Shown piece by piece: positions 59,636 to 64,000 of a stretch of 64,000 nt of DNA. Below the pieces are notes generated by a model. That model was not told the origin of the DNA and searched no databases. It worked only from the letters and a program-made list of their open reading frames with translations. The stretch spans positions 50,930,001 to 50,994,000 of the forward strand of contig CM073596.1 in the NCBI GenBank assembly GCA_037074705.1, read 5' to 3'. The position numbers and the translations under genes were made by a program. The stretch's first letter is position 1, and the number at the start of each line of letters is the position of its first letter. Source of the stretch: Zhengitettix transpicula. Lineage: Eukaryota; Arthropoda; Insecta; Orthoptera; Tetrigidae.

Positions 59636-59735
59636 TAGGCAGGATGGCTTCGTGGAAAAGGTTCAGCGTCCGCGCCTGTAGCCGCGTGTGCCGTATCTTG
59701 TTCTGCAAGTCTGCATAGATACGAGCCCTCGGGTA
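59636..59735 (+). repeat. tRNA-derived SINE head
   Basis: TGGCTTCGTGGAAAAGG at 59,645-59,661 resembles a pol III A box (TGGC-TAGTGG), and GATACGAGCCC at 59,718-59,728 resembles a B box (GGTTCGANNCC). Between them GCGTCCGCGCCTGTAGCCGC is of the type seen in insect tRNA-like SINE heads. The A-B distance of about 70 nt and mismatches rule out a functional tRNA. A (GGAA)n run lies just upstream. Confidence 0.45.
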
Positions 59736-59739
59736 AAAA

Positions 59740-60460
59740 CACCTCCGCTATACACAAAAGGTTCTTCACTTACAAAATTAACATATTTCAAATTCAGCTA
59801 ATTTACAAAAAAAATAATATGTCAAGAATCTGTTAATTTATTAACAGGAGGGTGTGGTCTAGTTTTCTTTAGCCTAGTAAATAGTAGAAGGTGAAATTTC
59901 AGAGGAAAAGAGTATAAAATATATGGTAGGAAAAAATATAAACAAAATTTTCGTAGACCCTCGATTTTTTCTTTTCCGAGACGTGACTTCATGTCGCAGT
60001 AAAATGAAATAAGAGCAGCTGGGTTCAAACTTTCGTTCCTTAGTATTTATGTACGTATATATTTAATATGACACAAAAAGTATATTAGATTGGTATTGGT
60101 AATAGGTCGTATTCCATAGACCCTGGCTGTGCTTCAAGGAATTGGTATGACTCATGAAATAATATACATAGGCCTATATTATTATAATACGCTATAATTA
60201 TACACTATCAAACAAATGACATTTGTTATCATGTGCTATATTTATACATAAAATATTTTTTAATATAAAACCATTTCTGTTAATCCATTAATAAATTTGG
60301 TTTTTTCTCCGGAAGCTTGATTAATATCATCATAATATATAATTAATTTATAAGCCTCATAAGATTCATTTCAGTCACAAGAAATAAAGTGTTATACTAC
60401 TTCAAAGCATTTATTTTCTCAAAGAAGCTTTCAGCTACTTCACAAGTATTACAATAAGTT
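59740..60460. other. Unassigned AT-rich DNA
   Basis: No feature recognised; the minus frame at 59,822-60,028 is unassigned. Confidence 0.55.
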
Positions 60461-60462
60461 GA

Positions 60463-60734
60463 TTTTTTTTTTTTTGGATTTCATTAGAGCAACAGATTAC
60501 ATGAGGGTAATCCATGTGGTGGCAACTCCTCTTTAATAGCATAGGAAGGGATTTGAAAGGAAGAACGCGGAAGGGAGGAAGTTCTTCAAGGGTTAACTAG
60601 GGCCCCCGGGCTATATTTTAAAGATCCTACCAGTCATTCGCCTAAAAGTGATGCAGGACAAACCCTAGAAAACTTGTAGGTCGGGCATTCGGTACTTGCC
60701 CCGCGCCCTTCCGATGGTGGCAGAGGAGTTTGCT
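60463..60734 (-). repeat. Poly(A)-tailed short repeat (family P), near-complete copy
   Basis: It starts with 13 T, then GGATTTCATTAGAGCAACAG, ATTACATGAGGGTAATCC, TTTAATAGCATAGGAAGGGA, GGGTTAACTAGGGCCCCCGG and GATCCTACCAGTCATTCGCC, and ends GGCAGAGGAGTTTGCTG. It matches 55,693-55,964 throughout with small indels. It keeps about 10 extra bases (GATTTCATTA) next to the poly(T) that the other copy lacks. Confidence 0.8.
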
Positions 60735-60739
60735 GTGGG

Positions 60740-61135
60740 GACGCTGTTTACTGACAGTGACTAACCATGTTTGTTTCCTATCTTAATAAGGAGTGAAAGT
60801 ATGCAGACTAATCTAATTTTCTGATATTCATGTCATTGCAGATTCATAAAAATTTTGAACTATCAACTTCACACATTTTAGCTATTTTTATCCAGATTAA
60901 AAAGGGTTTAGTGTTTATTTGAAAGTTTTTGCTTAAAATGGAACAAAATTTGTTTTCTCACAATTTACTTAAATACCATTAGCTGAAAAACAATGCAATA
61001 ATATTCAGCATTATCTACTCTGTTGAAGAGCTCATGTTTAACATTTATTAAAATTCTTGTGTCGCCTGCCAACAGTATAACCTTAGAAAATGAAGTAATT
61101 TTTTTGGTAAGTCATTTCTATAAATCGTAAAGAGG
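60740..61135. other. Unassigned DNA between repeat and LINE tail
   Basis: No recognised feature. Confidence 0.5.
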
Positions 61136-61139
61136 CTCT

Positions 61140-61736
61140 GGAAGTAATAAGTAATAATAATAATAATAAGTAATATTCGCTGGTGATGTTGAATTTGATG
61201 GGATGGATGGAGTGGGTGGGTGGGGTCTGCAGGTATGAGTATGGGGTGGGTTAGGAGGTGCCAGAGTGTTCTGGGGGAAGGATGAGGTCGATAGGGCGTT
61301 TTCTCTTGAGGCGACGTGCGTGTGGGGGTGGGGGAGGGTTGCAATGGAATTGCTGGATCGTAGTGTTGGGATGATTGAAGGTGCTTTCGATTAATGAGGT
61401 TATGGATTTGGTGATTATTGAGATGACTTGGGGAAGTTTAATGTTGTGGTGGATAATGGAATTTCTGAGGTACCAGGGAGAGTTAGCGATGGTGCGAAGG
61501 ATTATGTTTTGTTTGGTTTGGATTTTGTCTGAATGGGTTTTGGCTGTTGCTTCCCATATGGATGAGGCGTAGGACCAGGTGGGTTGAATTATGGAGAGAT
61601 ATACCAGGCGTTTTGTGCTGAGAGCGAGTGGTGATTTTCTGTTTAGGAGAGGATATAAAGTTCTGAATTTAAGGTTAATTTTAGAGAGGAGGTGTTTAAT
61701 GTGGGGTTTCCAAGAGAGTCCACTCCTCCTATTTGA
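61140..61736 (-). pseudogene. Jockey-like LINE ORF2 C-terminus with (TAA)n tail
   Basis: The minus strand from 61,736 to the stop at 61,253-61,251 is open for 161 codons with no ATG. It reads GLSWKPHIKHLLSKINLKFR, TLYPLLNRKSPLALSTKRLV, YLSIIQPTWSYASSIWEATA, KTHSDKIQTKQNIILRTIAN, SPWYLRNSII and on to a Pro-rich, basic end (HARRLKRKRP). LSW-x-x-H, LYPLL-x-R-x-SPL, YASSIW and the Q-N-x-x-LR-x-I-x-x-(A/S)PWY-x-RN block are hallmarks of the thumb and C-terminus of Jockey-type reverse transcriptases. The element continues about 80 bp past the stop to a (TAA)n run at 61,144-61,173. Only the last fifth of ORF2 is present: a 5'-truncated insertion with an intact frame, hence fairly young. Confidence 0.8.
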
Positions 61737-61739
61737 TTA

Positions 61740-62640
61740 ATGAATTGAAGTATATCTTCTGTAAAACAATTTGTCACATGATAGCTGATGTTATTGATTT
61801 GACACTGGAATAATTATAAGGTATTCTTGTCATTTATGTACACTTCATGACTCCTTCCTCGCCCTTGAAGCCTGATAAGGATCTACAGAATATGATGTAA
61901 TAATGATGTTTTGATCATAAATTGACATGAAGCCTTTTGTTTTGGTGATTATTTTATAATTCATATGATACATTTCCTCATGAGTTAATTGACTGCCATT
62001 ATTCGCAGACATACAACTCTTTATCCCGAATATTTGTGTTGTTTCGGTGTTAATTAGCGCAGCTTCCCCGCTGTTTTTAAAGAAATGTCTGAACGATGTG
62101 TTGGTGTAGAATTTACGTCACTTTGCCTTGCGCAACACTGGAGCCGTTCGACAGGAGCGGAAATTACCTGGCCTGTAATATATATAGCTAAGCTACCTTG
62201 CGAGTGCCGAACTCTTAATTGCCCCTACAAGGGCGGGGCGCTTAAGTGTCGCAGATCTGACATTCCTCGGCCTACAAAACATAATGCAGTATTCAGAGCA
62301 CTACAGACAAACTTATCTCCTCTTCAGTCTACAGAACAAGTAGTTCCGATTACCGTGATCGTCAAATCGCGGATTATACTCGGGAATCTCTTGCCCCACG
62401 TCGTTAGAAGTATCCCATGTATTTATATAGTTACCAACTTATTCTAAATTATTAACAAATATACCGGTCCGGTATATATCATGATCTATTTAAGCATATT
62501 TATTTTAAAATTTATATTTTTTCTGACAAAATAAATAAATATAATGGCCAATAAGTCAGAACATGTTTAATACCAAATATCCAGATGAAAATTTATACAA
62601 GGTCTAGCTCTCCACGCTGGTTATTTATTAATATTAATTT
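61740..62640. other. Unassigned DNA
   Basis: The plus frame at 62,085-62,447 (120 codons, ATG start) has no recognised domain. A 19-bp palindrome (ATATACCGGTCCGGTATAT) lies at 62,459-62,477. Positions 61,860-61,905 weakly resemble 37,345-37,400 (CTTGAAG ... TCTAC-GAATATGATGTAAT). Confidence 0.5.
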
Positions 62641-62677
62641 TTTCCATTATATAATAAAAACAGAAAAACATAAAAAC

Positions 62678-62716
62678 ACTACGTTTCGTCCCCAATTTGG
62701 GATTTCATCAGGTGAA
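62678..62716 (-). repeat. Hammerhead-like terminal motif with exact CTGATGA
   Basis: The minus strand reads CACCTGATGA, AA, TCCC, a 6-nt loop, GGGA, C, GAAAC, GTAGTG (CTGATGA at 62,711-62,705; GAAAC at 62,687-62,683). Both conserved strings are exact and the 4-bp stem is perfect. Stem III would be AC/GU but the base after GU is G, which the NUH rule does not allow. No foldback arms are evident here. Confidence 0.45.
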
Positions 62717-62719
62717 CGT

Positions 62720-62880
62720 AATAAAAATTGAAGAAGATGAGACATTAGGAAATAATTTCTGTCACAAAAAAATTCTATGAATTTTTGTATTAATTTGATT
62801 GCATAAAGTGCTAATAAGTATGTTCCAAAAATATTTAATATGACAGAAAATAAAATGAAAAAATTTACGACTGACTGAAA
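62720..62880. other. AT-rich spacer
   Basis: The 95-codon minus frame at 62,647-62,934 runs through this AT-rich spacer into neighbouring repeats and is not credible. Confidence 0.5.
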
Positions 62881-62882
62881 AT

Positions 62883-63080
62883 AATGAATAAGAGAGATAG
62901 ACAATTCAAACAAAAAGGGTAATATAAATACCACACAACGTTTCTTGGATCCTTGTACCTTTCGTCAGGTGCTAAGAAGAGCCTAGAGAAACACAACTGT
63001 ACTTCTTTTGCACCTGACGAAAGGCACAAGGATCCCAGTAACGTTGTGTGGTATTTTGTCTGAATTGGTTATTTTTCTTA
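62883..63080. repeat. Foldback element built from two opposed family A ends (second copy), 198 bp
   Basis: The left arm 62,883-62,970 (AATGAATAAGAGAGATAGAC ... CCTTTCGTCAGGT) is inverted at 63,012-63,080 (ACCTGACGAAAGGCACAAGG ... GGTTATTTTTCTTAT). The loop is about 41 nt and resembles that of 34,563-34,766. The right core has GTAAC in place of GAAAC. The outer end is slightly shorter than in the sister copy. Confidence 0.8.
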
Positions 63081-63084
63081 TAAA

Positions 63085-64000
63085 ATAAATTTCAATAAAA
63101 TTCAATGGCAGGTAAAGGATTCGTATTTATTTTAAAATTCCATTCGACAATAAAAAAGGAAACTCAGAGTTTTTGGAATGATATAATTACATAAAATTAA
63201 ATAAATGTTTTGTGCATGAATACAATTATAATTATTTTTATTAATTAATTGCACTGAAATAAATATTATATAACCGAAACTCTCCCACGAAAAAAATTGA
63301 CTGTTCGATGAAGATGTTAAGTATTTACTATTGTTATTTTATTTCATTTCTCTCTCACATTTCAGAAAACATAATTGAGGAGTTTGAACTCTAAATTACT
63401 TAAACCCTTCTTAGAATTATGAAGATCTCAAAAATATTTACATGTAAGCATGATGAAAAATATTCTATGTAAATAAAATTTCAGAATACAGTTTGCTTAA
63501 GAAATTATTCGTTCTGATAATTGCAGTAAGTTTTTTAAAAGAGCTGTCAGACTGTAGAATAAAACCTGTTTCCAATAGTAAGGAAAAGAAAAAACCTATC
63601 CTTCGCTAAATAAATTTTTGAGGCGACAGGATTTCCATAACAGGTCGATAAAGTGTGGGCGTGTAAGTTAGGGATGATATACTAGTACAAAATGATGCAC
63701 ACACAACAACTCACCAATAAGGCAATCCCATCCCAAATTACCTAATTTCACACACGGCCGAAAAACCTTAGTCACAACAGCGACGAAGACGTGACAATCC
63801 TGACGAACAAACTCAAGGAGCATTTCTAATAAATTTGCTTCTTCCACGCTATTTCACTCGTTAAACAATTTATTGGTAGTTTAAGCCCATGACACAATCC
63901 AAACATGTTGACATGCACATTTAACTTGAACTAAAACACGTGCTCGATGCAATTAGGGCTGCCAACCTGTTCTCAAACGAGAAATAATTAATCATTAGCC
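63085..64000. other. Unassigned AT-rich DNA to window end
   Basis: No recognised gene or repeat. Confidence 0.55.

Noticed and set aside
59636..59735. tRNA gene on the plus strand
   Set aside because: A and B boxes both have mismatches, spacing is too long and no cloverleaf forms; SINE head is more likely.
1..64000. CRISPR arrays, bacterial operons, phage or plasmid features
   Set aside because: No regularly spaced direct repeats, no ribosome-binding sites before long frames, coding density far too low; the window is eukaryotic.
1..64000. Endogenous virus insertion
   Set aside because: No long terminal repeats, integrase, capsid or polymerase motif of viral type was recognised; the reverse-transcriptase relics are of LINE type.

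Overview
This window is eukaryotic, AT-rich and gene-poor. The repeats are of kinds typical of arthropods, most likely an insect: fragments of several non-LTR retrotransposons, a GIY-YIG fragment of the Penelope-like retroelement type, short poly(A)-tailed repeats, tRNA-like SINE heads and tails, many (TA)n tracts and an unusual number of short foldback (inverted-repeat) elements. No complete protein-coding gene, true tRNA, rRNA or operon-like arrangement is visible. The longest ATG/GTG-type reading frames (up to about 158 codons) match nothing I recognise and lie mostly in unremarkable DNA. The species is not identifiable from sequence alone; polyneopteran insects (termite, cockroach, stick insect) are a guess from repeat style.

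Layout. 1-7 kb: AT-rich DNA with a short repeat module (about 3.0-3.4 kb), a tRNA-like SINE tail and a LINE tail. 7-21 kb: foldback elements at 7.4, 15.7, 17.4, 18.2 and 20.3 kb, a degraded reverse-transcriptase fragment at 11.6 kb, and single copies of a recurrent terminal motif ending in GAAAC. 23-24.6 kb: a GC- and CpG-rich patch, then a nest of LINE fragment, terminal-motif repeat and GIY-YIG fragment. 28.8 and 32.8 kb: two related LINE 3' ends. 34-37.4 kb: a foldback, a second CpG-rich patch, a LINE C-terminus and another foldback. 43-48 kb: a candidate minus-strand exon, a 371-bp foldback at 45.2 kb, and a foldback at 47.3 kb with the best hammerhead-like core. 53-63 kb: poly(A)-tailed repeats, a candidate minus-strand exon at 55.0 kb, two minus-strand LINE fragments (58.5 and 61.3 kb), and a second copy of the 34.6-kb foldback at 62.9 kb.

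The most interesting signal is a dispersed set of motifs with the arrangement C(U/A)GANGA - short spacer - hairpin - GAAAC. Several sit inside or beside foldback elements. The hairpin sequences differ between copies but stay paired (GGTGAC/GTCACC, GACGAC/GTCGTC, GATAC/GTATC, TCCC/GGGA). That is the order of the conserved parts of a type I hammerhead ribozyme, which Penelope-like retroelements are known to carry. Most copies depart from the strict consensus, so they are called hammerhead-like, not ribozymes. Candidate host exons (43,655-43,865 and 55,003-55,147, both minus strand) and CpG-rich patches (23.0-23.6 and 36.0-36.3 kb) suggest that parts of the window could be introns or flanks of a host gene, but no gene model can be closed.
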